Shown: piece after piece, positions 1 to 10,949 of the stretch
Layout of the letters: the number at the start of each line of letters is the position of its first letter
Numbering within the stretch: the stretch's first letter is position 1
Source of the DNA: Phlebopus portentosus
Lineage: Eukaryota > Basidiomycota > Agaricomycetes > Boletales > Boletinellaceae
Assembly: GCA_037892935.1 (NCBI GenBank)
Contig: JAYXKI010000012.1
Location: 806,001-870,000, forward strand
Reading direction: 5' to 3'
DNA length: 64,000 bases
Program-made: the position numbers and the translations under genes
Notes under the pieces: model-generated
The model's input: only the letters and a program-made list of their open reading frames with translations
Told to the model about the DNA's origin: nothing
Database searches by the model: none

Positions 1-8
1 GACGTAAA

Positions 9-564
9 ATGACTATGACGTTATGGAGCGCGATCGCCAAGGAAGAACCCATCTGTCACTGCTGCACCGCCCACAAAAAAACTGATACGGGGAGAGACGT
101 CGCCTGCGGATGGGCATACATGACCTGCAAAACATGCAAGAGACATTACTGCGCGGAATTTTTCCACCGTTGGTATGTCCGTCTCGTTTATTTGTTTGAC
201 GGGTCATTTTTCTCCTTCTCACGCCTCTGATAGGAAGTTCGCCTCGTGCAGAAAAGTCATATTCAAGGATGTCGACGGTAAGGAACCACCTCGTAAAAAA
301 CGTTACTCGACGCCTCGATCTTCCTTCACATTCCGTCATGGAGAAAGCTTCGTATGCAGTCTGTGTGACACTAAGCGTTGTTCCTGCCGAGAGTGCCCTG
401 GAAAGGAAGAATCGACTAAAGCTGGCCCTAGAGACTTACCATGCTCTCCGAAGTGGATCGAGATGTCCGACTACGTCTTCTATGTGTACGGCCACCACGC
501 AGTGAAGTTCCTTTTTGATTATCTCGCGCTGTCTCTTTTTACGTACTGCGTATTCTGGAAATAA
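9..564 (+). CDS. Two-exon cysteine-rich protein, unknown function
   Basis: I do not recognise the family. Exon 1 runs from the ATG at 9 to 172 and exon 2 from 234 to the stop at 564. The 61-nt intron (GTATGT to TAG, 173-233) joins the two frames in exact phase. The predicted protein is about 165 aa. Residues about 16-48 hold a Cys cluster (CHCC, C, CKTC, C), and a second cluster (CSLC, CSC, C) lies about 95-110, suggesting metal binding. The C-terminal 30 residues are aromatic and hydrophobic. An upstream exon may lie outside the window. Phase agreement across the intron is the main support; no catalytic motif is visible. Confidence 0.42.
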
Positions 565-904
565 TACGCCACAATTTGTGTATGGCGACGAACAGATGAA
601 ACAAAGTCTTTACAGTAAGATTACATTTGTCCTGCTTACTATTTGGTTTATCTTCGATATTACCAGTCTTCTTGTTATTGTTTATGTGTAGTCATCTTGG
701 CAATTTGTTGCTACTGTTGCTCTTCTTCTCTTCCCTCCTCATATATCGCCTCCTTTCAGTTTCCGCCATTGCCAACGCGGTCATTGCTTCTTACCTCTAT
801 GCCTGCCCTCCAGTAGGTGAGGCGACAGTTCACTTAACATGTCACCCGCAGGTTCCTTTATAATACGGCCTTTACTTCATCCCTTCCGGTATCTTGCTCA
901 GCTG
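565..904. other. Gap with no supported gene
   Basis: Pyrimidine-rich sequence. A short Leu/Phe-rich frame (627-863) looks like translated low-complexity DNA and not a gene. Confidence 0.4.
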
Positions 905-1340
905 TAGTCCGAGCATTTCAATGATCAACCGCATGCAGAAGAATGGCAGGATCTCACCGAAGTTTATGCTGAATACGCCAGGACCCAAGGTGAATTGGAA
1001 ATCTTGATTGTGCTCTTGCTGGAGTTCTTGCTGAACTTGAAGATATAATTTTGGCGTTGTCCAATTTGAACGCCAGCCCTCGCGCATCAAAAAGCAAACC
1101 GAGCGAGTTCAAGCCTACTGATCAGTTCGCAACTCAGCTTTCCAAATCACTTACCAAATGTGACGTTCCCCTAGTCGAGCCTAAAAAGACGAAGAATGTC
1201 GAAGCGAACCTGAAGGAAGAGAACGCCTTACAAAAGCGGTATTCGGCCTGCAATCAAGGGTATCTGAACTGAGTCAATTACAGGAGACAGCGCTACCTCC
1301 AGATGAAGATCTACAGGCCATTCAACTGACGTCAACAGTA
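905..1340 (+). pseudogene. Decayed coiled-coil gene fragment
   Basis: Plus-strand frames here read Glu/Leu/Lys-rich helical sequence. One frame ends in a stop near 1048 and an overlapping one (ALSNLNASPRASK..., to 1272) continues it after an apparent frameshift. A further helical stretch (LSELSQLQET...) follows at about 1260-1335. Composition and orientation resemble the coiled-coil pseudogenes at 14.3-18.3 kb read on the other strand, and the inverted duplication ending near 2.2 kb predicts such a partner. I could not align the two convincingly by eye. Treat it as a degenerate fragment, not a working gene. Confidence 0.3.
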
Positions 1341-1837
1341 TTATAAGCAATCTTATCTTCTTATAGTCGAATTCGGAGCCATAGAAGAACATGACTCTAT
1401 TAGATCCGGTCCGTGAGATACCAGCAAGTATCGAAAATGCCGAGCGAGAGTGCAGGGTACGAACGCAGAACGGGTCTATTCGAGGGGCACGTGAGGCAAT
1501 CACGACGATCCAGGATCCATTCGAGAGCACCTAGCCAACCATCAGCTGACGATCCAGGTTTATATCAAAGATATGGATACACCTGATCGTGATGAAAGGG
1601 GCGAACTTCCGGGAAGCATTGCTGCTAGTGCGAGGCAAACGGGCCAGTCAACGCCATAGATCAACGACATTGTTCGGGTGCCAATCAACCAGGGAAGGCA
1701 TGAGGAAGTCTGAAGCAATCTCGAGGCATGCTCTATGAGCGTTGATATCGTTCCTGGGTCGCGCATGCTGATGCTTGAGATGGTGAGCTTGATTTGATAA
1801 ACAAGCAAAGAGAATCATCTCACTATTAGGAGCCGGC

Positions 1838-2010
1838 TCTGGCCGTATGCGTATAATCCGTATACGGGCTGTCCGTATACGGATGGGGCCGTATCCGTAT
1901 GATCCAATAAGAGCAAAATATACGGGTCGTATATATACGCCCGTATCCGTATACAAAGGTCTGAAATTTTGACGTTTACGGCTTATACGCCATATACGGA
2001 GCTAAGGGCC
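1838..2010. repeat. Cluster of CCGTATACGG-type palindromes
   Basis: The perfect palindrome CCGTATACGG occurs at 1858-1867 and 1873-1882. Shorter variants (CCGTAT, ATACGG, CCGTATCC) recur on both strands to about 2000. Such clusters are typical of subterminal regions of DNA transposons and MITEs, but no matching terminal repeats or target duplication were found. Confidence 0.55.
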
Positions 2011-2578
2011 CGTGCCTCCCGGTGACACAGAATTAAGTATATTTCATACCATTTTGGTGATTTGGTAGATCTCTTACTTGAAATTTAGATTCCTGGGCCT
2101 GCCCCATGTTCATCAATACAGTGCATAACAAGAAAAGGTCATGAAGATGCATAAAATCATCTTTGATTCTTCACAACAGGCAAAACCTACGTGGAATTGT
2201 ACTGTAGAAGTGCAGTAAGACTCTAAACCGAGCTGAAGCACGCGACGATCACCTTCCTAAAATGAAGTATTTCGATCGCGAAATATTCTTTGATATTACA
2301 TAAACTAAGGTGCATGAATTTGGACTAGAAGGACTAGGCAGTACTATTTGTACTATTCGAGATAAAAGTAAGCAAGATTAATCTCTGGTGATGCATGCAG
2401 CAAGCAAAAAGGATACACCGTGGAAAGCAGGGAGAATCGATACAAGCAAGCTCTTTAAGGATAACTTTGTATGCTGAACAATCGTCATGTCCATAGCATG
2501 TCCGTGAACTGCAAAGCTCTTGTGTCAGGATTGGCAGGCAAGTTCAGCGAAAGTATTACCTTTAGAAAATGTGTCTCC

Positions 2579-2749
2579 TCATACCATTTCTCTGCTTTCT
2601 TCTACTTGGTGCAAACATAGTAAGCTCTTCATGAGTGGATACGCGGATGCAAGAAAGTGTCCGATGGTTTGGAAGAATCTTGAGCAAAAACGACCATAAC
2701 CGTAGAAGCTGCTTTCGTCATTGTCGTTTGGTGTATGTACCGACTCCAT
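2579..2749 (-). CDS. Small conserved ORF (56 aa), copy in the inverted duplicate
   Basis: The minus-strand ATG at 2749 opens a 56-codon frame ending in TGA at 2579-2581. It contains the block ESSFYGYGRFCSRFF and ends ...ESREMV. The partner at 13683-13823 reads EASFYGYGRFCSMFF and ends ...ESTEMV. Both are preceded by a possible splice acceptor (CAG), and in both the final codons overlap a donor-like GTATGA, so this may be one exon of a spliced gene. Protein similarity exceeds that of the flanking DNA. It has no recognised family, no cleavable signal peptide and no CaaX end. The aromatic central segment could be amphipathic. Confidence 0.5.
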   Translation of the reverse strand: MESVHTPNDNDESSFYGYGRFCSRFFQTIGHFLASAYPLMKSLLCLHQVEESREMV

Positions 2750-3989
2750 TTATCTGGAGACAATAGGTGCAACGTGGCTGTTAACACGAATCGAAACGAA
2801 TAAATGCATAGGACTTCCGTACTAACGGATCAACGTGACGACTAGAGCGCGTGTCAGATGCCGCCGTTGGTGAAATGAAATGTATCTTGGAGCTTCGAGT
2901 TGTTGACGGTGGGAGAATACAAGAATATGAAGCAGATCGGGAGATGAAAAAGCAACAGTGCAGTGCAGTACGTTAAGCAATCACAGCAAGGGAATGAAGT
3001 CGATAGATTTCCTCATTGAGCTCTCAACGTCGATCAGAACATATATGGTCACTTGCTACGCAACACAGATCATGTCGAGGAAAGGGATTTGGTGTCGATT
3101 ATGTGACCCTTTCACCCCATCTTCATTGGCAGTGGGGTATTTTAACGTCCAAGAAGCATCCTGGTTTCGTGCTTCTGTCATCCCGGTTCGAATTTGGGTC
3201 CGTGGTCCCAACACGTCCGGTGTTCGGGAAGAAGATGGACATCCGTCGCGTGACCTTCACTTTTCCAAGTTCGTCGCCACGATTGGGTCACGTGCATCGG
3301 GGACAGACAGGAAGCAACAAGATGCCAAGGTTGAAATTAGCTAATGCCTTCGAACATGTAATCAAGCTATTATTACAGGTGGTTCCTCTAAGTCTTCGTC
3401 ACCCCCATTTTGGGAAAGTGATTTGCACACCATCTAAGGAAAGTAAACATGCCGATCTGAACCACCCCCTGTACAACTGGCAGTGTTGCTCTCGACAAAG
3501 TCGGCCTTCCACAAAGATGTTGAAAGTATCGTCGATGGGGTCTGAATAGCAAGAACGCAAGCTGCAGGCCTAGCGGCCTGGTCCAAGTCCAAGCCCAGTG
3601 AGAAAATGAGTGATTCTCATGTTGATGTGGTGTTGACGACATTGCTTTTAGACCTGGCGCTTCATCCGGCGGCTCACGGGGCCAGCTTGTTGACGACAAG
3701 AGTCTCTTTGGCCTGTGAATGTGTTTCGACAGGGAAGAGTATTCTTGTCGACTCGACGGAAATACGAGGACTGGACTACGAGGAATGAGAACATCGTTCC
3801 GTTCAGAACGGATCGCTGACACCGATGAAGATATCTGGAATTTTTTGAGACGAAATGAAAATTAAAAATGAAACAACGTAAGCATTTTCTTTCCTTTTCG
3901 ACAGCTTTAAATTTCCTTATGTATTTCTCCCTCAACTTCGCTCCAAATCTTTAGATTTCCAACTTCCCCTTATTTCATTCTTGTTGTCC

Positions 3990-4812
3990 GCTTTTTGCTA
4001 TCTGTGAGACTCGCGAAAACCCATCCTGGGCCCCTTTGTACAATCCCTCATTTTTATTGGACAAACTATTTCGTAGAGTGGGTGACGTGATGAGCCCTGT
4101 TCTTGTAGTGCGAGCGTTTTTGATCGAAGACGAAGAGACAAGTATTACGTCATTTCTCTCGAAAGCCTTCTCTCCATTACGCTCCGCCTGTTGGCCAGTC
4201 ATTGCGTCCGAGTGAAAAGCTGATGACTGAAAATTGGCTTCGTCGCCTTCAAATGATTCTTGCTCCGTGATATGGGACACCAAGCCCTGCTCCTGGCGAT
4301 CATCCATGCCATTCGCGTGAGGACGCAATGGATGAGGTATCTCCTCTGCCACCAGAAGATAGCATAACCAGTCGACCCGGTATCTCACGGCAATGACTTT
4401 AGCAAGACTAGTTACAGGAACAACCAGAAGGGCCATCGCCGAGATCTGTCCTGGGCCCCAAACGAACTGTCGCATACCCACGGAATAGTTCCGTGTAATA
4501 GTTAGCTCAGTATTCATGACGAGAATCGACCAAACGATGACTATAGCGGAAATATTCGCGATCCACTCAGATCTATTGGCTTGCCCTCCAGCGTGCGGAG
4601 CGTTCCTGCTTCTTTGTCGAATTACGAGAGGCCTGTCTGCGAGTCTCTGCTGAGCCGTATCACGCATTCCCATATTACCATCCTCTCTCCTCCTCGCTCG
4701 CCTAAACATCTGAGATGCGGACCCAAAAATTCGATTCCGGCGCTCGCAGATTCCATAGTCATACAACGTGATCGAGAGAAATGCCACCAGCTGCACGATG
4801 AGAAGGATGATC
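3990..4812 (-). pseudogene. Truncated membrane-protein paralogue
   Basis: The minus-strand frame is nearly identical to the C-terminal two thirds of the 413-aa protein at 11082-12323. It starts inside the fourth membrane span (LLIVQLVAFLSITLYDYG) and keeps spans five and six. It then diverges after about 4135 and runs on in a different tail. Everything upstream of 4812, including the first three spans, is missing, and the open frame continues into unrelated sequence adjoining the Copia fragment. It is therefore a duplication remnant without its own start. Confidence 0.8.
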
Positions 4813-4904
4813 TGTTGGAATCCAAATCGATGAAATCCCGACCCAGAGATGCTTCGGGCACGTGTCTCGGATTTATATTTGATGCGTTTAATGTTTTTCT
4901 TGAA

Positions 4905-5800
4905 CTCGCAAGGAACTGAACAGAAACTCGCCAAACATGACACGCCCGAACACAGCGGTGTTGCGGAACGTTTGAATAGGACCACTGGGGAGAAGGCGCG
5001 AACCATGCTACACGCAAGCAGCTTTCCGAATAATTTATGGGCCGAATGCGTGAAGCATCCTATCTGGTTGAAGAGCAGACCGTCAACAAAGAATTTAGGC
5101 GGCGAAACTCCTTATGAGGCACCCACCAATCAGAAACCCAATCTTGCAGACTTGCAAGAATGGGGTACAAAGTGCTGGGTACACGACAATACCCGTTCGA
5201 AGCTTGATAAACGCACTTGGGAAGGTCGACGGCTTGGTTACGACCTTAGCACGAACGGCTCTACTGCCCCGAAGGCAAAAGCGTATCTGTTGGAAGAAGT
5301 GTCTATTTCTCACCTGAAGCCGCCGAGTTAGAGCTTTTTGAGGAGGAGCAAGAGCAATTGCCATAACATCAAACAGATTGCGAAATTCCGAACCAACTGA
5401 TGCCCACCAAGACAAAGCGGCCCCAACTCAGCCAGACGACAGTGCTCAGCGCGAAAAGAGTAAGGCGAGTCATGGCTGGCGGTGGTGAACTCCCGAGAGC
5501 AATGCGAACGAACACCGTTACAGTGACCGACGAGAGGGAGGATGACTTTGATGAGGAATGCGCCCTCGCCGCAATGATGGACCTTGAGGAACCTGTTGAA
5601 CCGAGGACGATTCAGGAGGTTAGAGAACTACCAGAATGGCCCCTATGGGAGAACGCTATAAAATAGGAGCTAGGAGCTGAGAGCTTTGGAAGCCGCTGAA
5701 ATGTGGGAAGTTCGACACGTACTTAAGAGAGTCAATGTCGTTGGTTCGAAGTGGGTTTTCAAGGTGAAGAAGGGCTCTACAAAACTGTCGATGTGAATGT
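4905..5800 (+). pseudogene. Ty1/Copia retrotransposon fragment (integrase to early reverse transcriptase)
   Basis: The frame from about 4912 carries the end of a Copia integrase core (HDTPEHSGVAERLNRT, LWAE, TPYEA, CWVHD). A low-complexity acidic linker follows (5400-5666). After a frame change comes the start of a Copia reverse transcriptase (VVGSKWVFKVKKG at about 5735-5780). Gag, protease, the first integrase residues, the rest of RT and RNase H are absent, and no LTRs were found. The left edge abuts the membrane-protein fragment; the right edge stops just before the kinase remnant. Confidence 0.85.
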
Positions 5801-5989
5801 ATTACAGGCCCAACGTCAGTCACGAAGAAATTGCATGAAAGGCATATAACTCCGAGTCACCAAGCAGCTCCTTCGAGACGTTGAGGATTTCTCCGTAAGT
5901 CCTTCCGAGGTCCTGGAAGAAGTGTATAGCCGGGCCCGAGTCCTTCTTTTTGAGTCTCCAGCGAAGTGAGCCACGACTGCTCGGTTATT

Positions 5990-6965
5990 ATACGCTCGAA
6001 CATCGCCTTGGCCAGAATAGAGTCGCATCGGTATCCGGGATCCGGTTCCAGCGTGTCGTCCAGTAGAGATTCCAGGAAGTTCAATTTCCTGTATTTTCGG
6101 ATCTCATTCCGTGACCGTTGCATGTAAAGACGGATTACACACCTTCAGAAACTCTTTTCTGATCAAATTTCCGATGATGAAGATGACCGTCAAGAACGGG
6201 TCGTATGACACGCTTCCAATATCTCAGGTACCTCTGGTCCTGTCCCAACGTCTCGGCGTCGCTTCAGAGTGCGATCTTGGCGCCAGATGCGTCGAATGTG
6301 GGATGAAAGCCTTTCGGATACAATGGATAAGCATCCATCATGTCATTCAGTCTGTAAAACTCTCGGTCAGTTCCGGAGCAGCAGATTCAACGCTGCCAGA
6401 GTTATGCGGTTGGATAAAACGTCGGTTTGGACTGACATTTTTGTAAAAGCTGCCCAAGAAAGTCCACAACCTCGTCAACGAAGTGAAATTCCGGTCCAAA
6501 GCAGTTTTGCAACAAAGGAAGAACCATATAGGTGAAGCTTGGATCCTCGTCATCAGCTACTGCATCAAGGAGAGGCTCTGTATAGTTGTGTGGATCCTTA
6601 AGTTTGTCTGGTTGCGAGAGGAAGCAGTGAATGTCAATTTCATCGCTGTCGGACCGCACCCGATTAAGGAAGACCCTTCGGCCATCCGCAATTATCATGG
6701 GGAAACCCATTATGGGGCATTCTTTTATCGAGGCAGAAGTCAGCGAGTATTTCCCAATACAAAATAGTACTCACAATACACCAGCGGTAGTCTTCGTAGC
6801 GAAACGATGCTCCTTTCATCGAAAACCAAGAGTGTCCAGTTGGGTTTGTACGGCTGACGGAGACAATATCCACAAGATTCAGACATCGCATATTGGTCTT
6901 TCCATACAACTACCGTGACGAGCAAAGGACTTGTATTTTTGCATGATTCAGAAGTGGCCATGTCG
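5990..6965 (-). pseudogene. Fungal protein-kinase-like remnant
   Basis: Minus-strand exons match, in order, a kinase family expanded in Agaricomycetes: an N-terminal GYCLRQPYKPNW segment (about 6890-6850), then DGRRVFLNRVRSDSDEIDIH, DPHNY and MVLPLLQ...FHFVDEVVDFLGQLLQ (6710-6420). Next come MMDAYPLYPKGFHPTF (about 6345-6295) and SYDPFLTVIFIIGNLIRKEFL (about 6215-6150). One 53-nt intron is plausible at about 6763-6711. The N-lobe lysine position reads N and no HRD loop is readable, with stops between blocks. I infer a decayed gene; the family assignment rests on remembered motif order. Confidence 0.6.
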
Positions 6966-7559
6966 GACTTGAATGATGGTAAATTTCTACTTAACCAGGA
7001 ACTCGTGTGACCGGGATCAGATTTTATTCAGGCACTCAGTTTATGTGCCGCAAAGGAGGCCCGAAGGCGATGCTACATCGACAACAAAAGGCTGGCGGGC
7101 CAATGTGTCCAGGTCCTTTCTTTCCTGGATCTTGAATAGACAGATGAGTTCGGTGTCATACAGTAGTCGTCCTTGTGAGGACTAGAGGACGTACCATTTC
7201 GAACTAGATACATAACTACAGCATTCGTGTAGCAGGCCGTGACGGACAGAACAGTGTCAACATTAAGTCCTTCTCCTTGTTTTCTGGTCCGTGCGTAGCC
7301 TATAAATCACGTGCCGATGATCAGACAGATCTATCTCAGGGTGGATCTCGGCGATTTCCCTTTGACCAGTAAGCTAGTTCTTTCGTTCTAGCTCGGCAGT
7401 ACGAGTTTCAAACTGTGACAGTCCGTTCACCAACAACCCTGATATGTCGAACATCGATATCTATTGGGAGGCGCTTGCCGACACCCATTTTTCTCCCAAG
7501 CCAAGCTTTAACGACGAAAACTGTCAACATCCAGTGGTCTGAGCATTCCGTCTACTTGG
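6966..7559. other. Gap with no supported gene
   Basis: No convincing coding frame. It lies upstream of the membrane-protein gene and contains short unrelated frames only. Confidence 0.4.
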
Positions 7560-7698
7560 AGATTGGATTTGATCTGATTTATGCTTTCGTAGGCAAACCT
7601 AGACATAATTGGTCTTGGCGTGCGCATATCGTTCTACGCACAAACACTAATTTGTGGTCAGTCAAAAATCAAGCGCGGTTTCATGTACTAATGGCGAA
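7560..7698 (+). promoter_or_regulatory. Upstream region shared by the two membrane-protein genes
   Basis: The 139 bp before this gene align with about 10950-11081 before its paralogue (for example the GCGTGCGCATATCGTTCTAC and GTGTGCGCATCTCGTTCTAC segments). The duplication therefore carried the promoter-proximal sequence as well as the gene. No TATA box is evident. Confidence 0.5.
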
Positions 7699-10176
7699 AT
7701 GATGTGGGCAGCCCTGCTGGTCATACTCAGCAGAGATCAAGCGTACACGTCTCTCTGGACGCTCGTTTTGTCCACGATTGTGTACACTGGGATAGCTCTT
7801 CTCCTAGGATTCAAAGTCCATCCACAATTGAGCCTTAATGACGCTGTCGTCATTATGTACCTTTTATCGTTGTCCTGGACGACTGTATATCTTACAACAC
7901 CAAGGTTTTGGCATCTCAGGAGGCGAATGCTGCTCTTTGAGACCGTCTTCTTCGGCCACACTATTCTCCTTTGCGGATGTGAACTGGCGATACTTGCGCA
8001 TGCAAGATCCTTTGGTTCGCTGCCGGCCTGTAACTCGAGTGCAATTATGGTTCTCTTCAAGGAATTCCGGGTAGTACATACCGGGCAGGTAGTCGGGATC
8101 ATTCTCCTCACCGTGCAATTGGTACTTTTTCTCTCGATTACGTTTTATGACTATGGAATGTTCGAACGCCGAAATGAAATTATCGGGCTCATATCTCGCA
8201 TGTTCAGGCGAGAGAGAGGAGAAGGAGAAGGCATTGAGATGGTAACCCGTGATACGACTCAGTTTGCTGATAGGCCTGTCGTAATCCGACGAGGAAGTCG
8301 CCACGCTCCGGAGACTGAGTCACAAGCCGCGGGACCAGAACAAGTCGCGAATATTGTCACTATGATCGTCGTTTGGTTGGTTCTAGTCATAAATACTGAG
8401 TTCACCATCCTCAAAAACCATTTCACGAATATGGGACAGCCCGCCTGGGGAGTAGGGCAGATCTTGGCCATGGCCCTTCTCATTGTCCCAGTATACAATC
8501 TAACAAAAACCCTTGCAGAAAGGTACCGGATCAGCCATTCACATCCTTCTCTGGTCGGGGTAATGCCTGGCTCGTTGCGTCCTGACTTGAACGGAACAGA
8601 TGATCGGCGAGAGCAGCACTTGGGGGCTGACCAACAGGAGCAAGGCTTTGGGGATGATCGACTGGAGCAACAATTGCCTGGAGGTGGTCGACAGGGGCCA
8701 CAATCTCCTGGAGATGATCAAGCAAATTCTCCGTCATCGGCTTCCCACGAAGGGGTAGCGCTAGACCCATGTCAGCCCTGTACTACAGAGCCTGTCGAAC
8801 CCGTCGAATCACCTCATCTAACACCGCTTCCTGGATCGCAAATACTAGATGGACAATCACCACGCACTTGCGGTACGGTTGAGGCTCTTGATCAAGGTAC
8901 GACGGAAGTTGCAGCCTATGGCCGGTCAGAGGAGATTGCTGCACATCACAAAATGCAGGAGCCCTGCTTGTTAGCAACGGACGACCAAACCGAAAGTAAA
9001 GGGTTTAACTGGCCACGCAAAGCAGCTCAGGACGTGATTCGAGATTCCGCATCGGACGAGAACGTGACAGACAGATTTCCTGGACGGGCGTCGAATCGTC
9101 TGGCCACTGAGCCTTGTCGCTCTGGTCCTTCCCGATGTACACCCGACTCGTCATTACTTGTTCCTTTCGAGGAGAGGGCTCCAAATGTGGCAGGCGACGG
9201 TGTGGAAGAGGACCAAATGAAGTCGGAAGAACAGGTTTCCCGGCGTGACAACGATGGGGACGCACGGTCTATTCGGGATACACAGGATGAAGATACGAGG
9301 GATGATCCGCCCAGACCAATCATTGATCCTTCGAATACACCGGCCAATCACGAACCAACTGATTGGCTGCCGCGCGAACTGGAGGAACACCAAGCTCCAA
9401 TTAGTCAAGAGACATTGGCCCACTCGGAGGTGAATGAAGCGGTGGAATCACCTCATCTAACACCGCTTCCTGGATCGCAAATACTAGATGGACAATCACC
9501 ACGCACTTGCGGTACGGTTGAGGCTCTTGATCAAGGTACGACGGAAGTTGCAGCCTATGGCCGGTCAGAGGAGATTGCTGCACATCACAAAATGCAGGAG
9601 CCCTGCTTGTTAGCAACGGACGACCAAACCGAAAGTAAAGGGTTTAACTGGCCACGCAAAGCAGCTCAGGACGTGATTCGAGATTCCGCATCGGACGAGA
9701 ACATGACAGACAGATTTCCTGGACGGGCGTCGAATCGTCTGGCCACTGAGCCTTGTCGCTCTGGTCCTTCCCGATGTACACCCGACTCGTCATTACTTGT
9801 TCCTTTCGAGGAGAGGGCTCCAAATGTGGCAGGCGACGGTGTGGAAGAGGACCAAATGAAGTCGGAAGAACAGGTTTCCCGGCGTGACAACGATGGGGAC
9901 GCACGGTCTATTCGGGATACACAGGATGAAGATACGAGGGATGATCCGCCCAGACCAATCATTGATCCTCCGAATACACCGGCCAATCACGAACCAACTG
10001 ATTGGCTGCCGCGCGAACTGGAGGAACACCAAGCTCCAATTAGTCAAGAGACATTGGCCCACTCGGAGGTGAATGAAACGGTGCAGCAAATAAGACTGAT
10101 GCCTTCTTCACCCTGTTCCGATACATGTTCGCCAAGGTCGTCCACGACTACCTTCTTCACTGCACCTGAAGAATGA
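7699..10176 (+). CDS. Six-span membrane protein with long duplicated acidic tail
   Basis: The ATG at 7699 (or 7702) begins MMWAALLVILS, aligned with the start of the paralogue at 11082. The protein is about 825 aa. Residues 1-275 hold six hydrophobic segments: SLWTLVLSTIVYTGIALLL, VVIMYLLSLSWTTVYL, LLFETVFFGHTILL, GIILLTVQLVLFLSITFY, VANIVTMIVVWLVLVI and ILAMALLIVPVYNL. The remaining roughly 550 residues are polar and probably disordered, with a short D/E/Q/G-rich repeat followed by two almost identical 213-aa units. The function is unknown; it may be a membrane protein with a cytosolic tail. It is intronless as far as visible. Confidence 0.75.
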   Translation: MMWAALLVILSRDQAYTSLWTLVLSTIVYTGIALLLGFKVHPQLSLNDAVVIMYLLSLSWTTVYLTTPRFWHLRRRMLLFETVFFGHTILLCGCELAILAHARSFGSLPACNSSAIMVLFKEFRVVHTGQVVGIILLTVQLVLFLSITFYDYGMFERRNEIIGLISRMFRRERGEGEGIEMVTRDTTQFADRPVVIRRGSRHAPETESQAAGPEQVANIVTMIVVWLVLVINTEFTILKNHFTNMGQPAWGVGQILAMALLIVPVYNLTKTLAERYRISHSHPSLVGVMPGSLRPDLNGTDDRREQHLGADQQEQGFGDDRLEQQLPGGGRQGPQSPGDDQANSPSSASHEGVALDPCQPCTTEPVEPVESPHLTPLPGSQILDGQSPRTCGTVEALDQGTTEVAAYGRSEEIAAHHKMQEPCLLATDDQTESKGFNWPRKAAQDVIRDSASDENVTDRFPGRASNRLATEPCRSGPSRCTPDSSLLVPFEERAPNVAGDGVEEDQMKSEEQVSRRDNDGDARSIRDTQDEDTRDDPPRPIIDPSNTPANHEPTDWLPRELEEHQAPISQETLAHSEVNEAVESPHLTPLPGSQILDGQSPRTCGTVEALDQGTTEVAAYGRSEEIAAHHKMQEPCLLATDDQTESKGFNWPRKAAQDVIRDSASDENMTDRFPGRASNRLATEPCRSGPSRCTPDSSLLVPFEERAPNVAGDGVEEDQMKSEEQVSRRDNDGDARSIRDTQDEDTRDDPPRPIIDPPNTPANHEPTDWLPRELEEHQAPISQETLAHSEVNETVQQIRLMPSSPCSDTCSPRSSTTTFFTAPEE
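8806..9444 (+). repeat. 639-bp in-frame tandem repeat, unit 1
   Basis: The unit begins GAATCACCTCATCTAACACC. It differs from unit 2 at only a few bases (for example GTGACAG versus ATGACAG, and TTCGAATAC versus TCCGAATAC). Being 213 codons long, the duplication keeps the frame. Confidence 0.95.
9445..10083 (+). repeat. 639-bp in-frame tandem repeat, unit 2
   Basis: Directly abuts unit 1 at an offset of 639 nt and ends at the same GAA-CGGTG junction. Near identity indicates a recent duplication or ongoing homogenisation. Confidence 0.95.
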
Positions 10177-10949
10177 TAAGTATGTCCACGGACCTAGCCG
10201 CTTGAAGTAAAAATATCAGAGGAGACTGAAGACACCGATACTGAGTAGGAGAGCACACTGCTTGGAATGCGACGGGCCGTTCTTTATAACTAAGGATCGG
10301 CTGAAATATAATTTTGATGGGAGTACAAAAGCGAGGAAGACCAGACGGCGGTCCCGGTACTCAGGTTTCCGTACCGGTCGTTGACCAGCCAGTTGGAGGA
10401 TCCGGAATCACTTGCGCGGCCCGGGATAGAAGACGTTGTGGACGCCTGCGGGAGCGTGCCCAAACGAGCCGATCGTCTGGGTGATACCATGGATGGCTTG
10501 GTGTGGAGAACAACCAAAAGCCACGACGGCCAACCATTTTTGACGATGGTCTCCGGCGCGATTCCTCTGATTATTACGAAGAAAGTCAGACACGTAGCAG
10601 GCTAAGGTGGCATCGAGACGAAACTACAGCTTAAGCTGTTTGTTTGAAACATTGATATTGGCAGCAATGGTAGCGTCATTACATAATTTGAAAATCTGAG
10701 AGTGGATCGGGTTAGGGTTTATGAATGCACGTGTTTCAAGTTTCGTGCTTCTCTCGACGACGGAAAAGAAGCTCGTCAACGTACTGAACCACTGGATATC
10801 TGGATACCATTCTCTATCAGTTCTGGACTGTACATTTCTCCAAAGACATAAAGCTCGCCGTATTTGAAACGAAACAACATAGATGTATTTGCTATTAGAA
10901 TCAGAGTGTCGGTCGCCAGAGGTATGAGCACATCCACTTCCACCCCGGA
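10177..10949. other. Intergenic region between the two membrane-protein genes
   Basis: Only one short open frame (10381-10605) is present, without recognisable features; I do not call it. The right end grades into the shared upstream region of the next gene. Confidence 0.4.

Larger units (their letters stand above)
2210..4812 (-). repeat. Left arm of an inverted segmental duplication (partner about 11497-14210)
   Basis: Read on the minus strand from 4812 downwards this segment follows 11497-14210 in order: the membrane-protein gene part, then sequence at 3.0-3.3 kb matching 13.1-13.4 kb, then the small ORF at 2.6-2.75 kb matching 13.68-13.82 kb, then 2.2-2.4 kb matching 14.05-14.2 kb. The two arms have similar length. 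The stretch around 3.4-4.1 kb does not align well. Homology stops abruptly at 4812. Confidence 0.75.

Noticed and set aside
3016..3549. 177-aa plus-strand frame
   Set aside because: Runs antisense through the inverted duplication and has no counterpart frame in the other arm, so it is probably chance.
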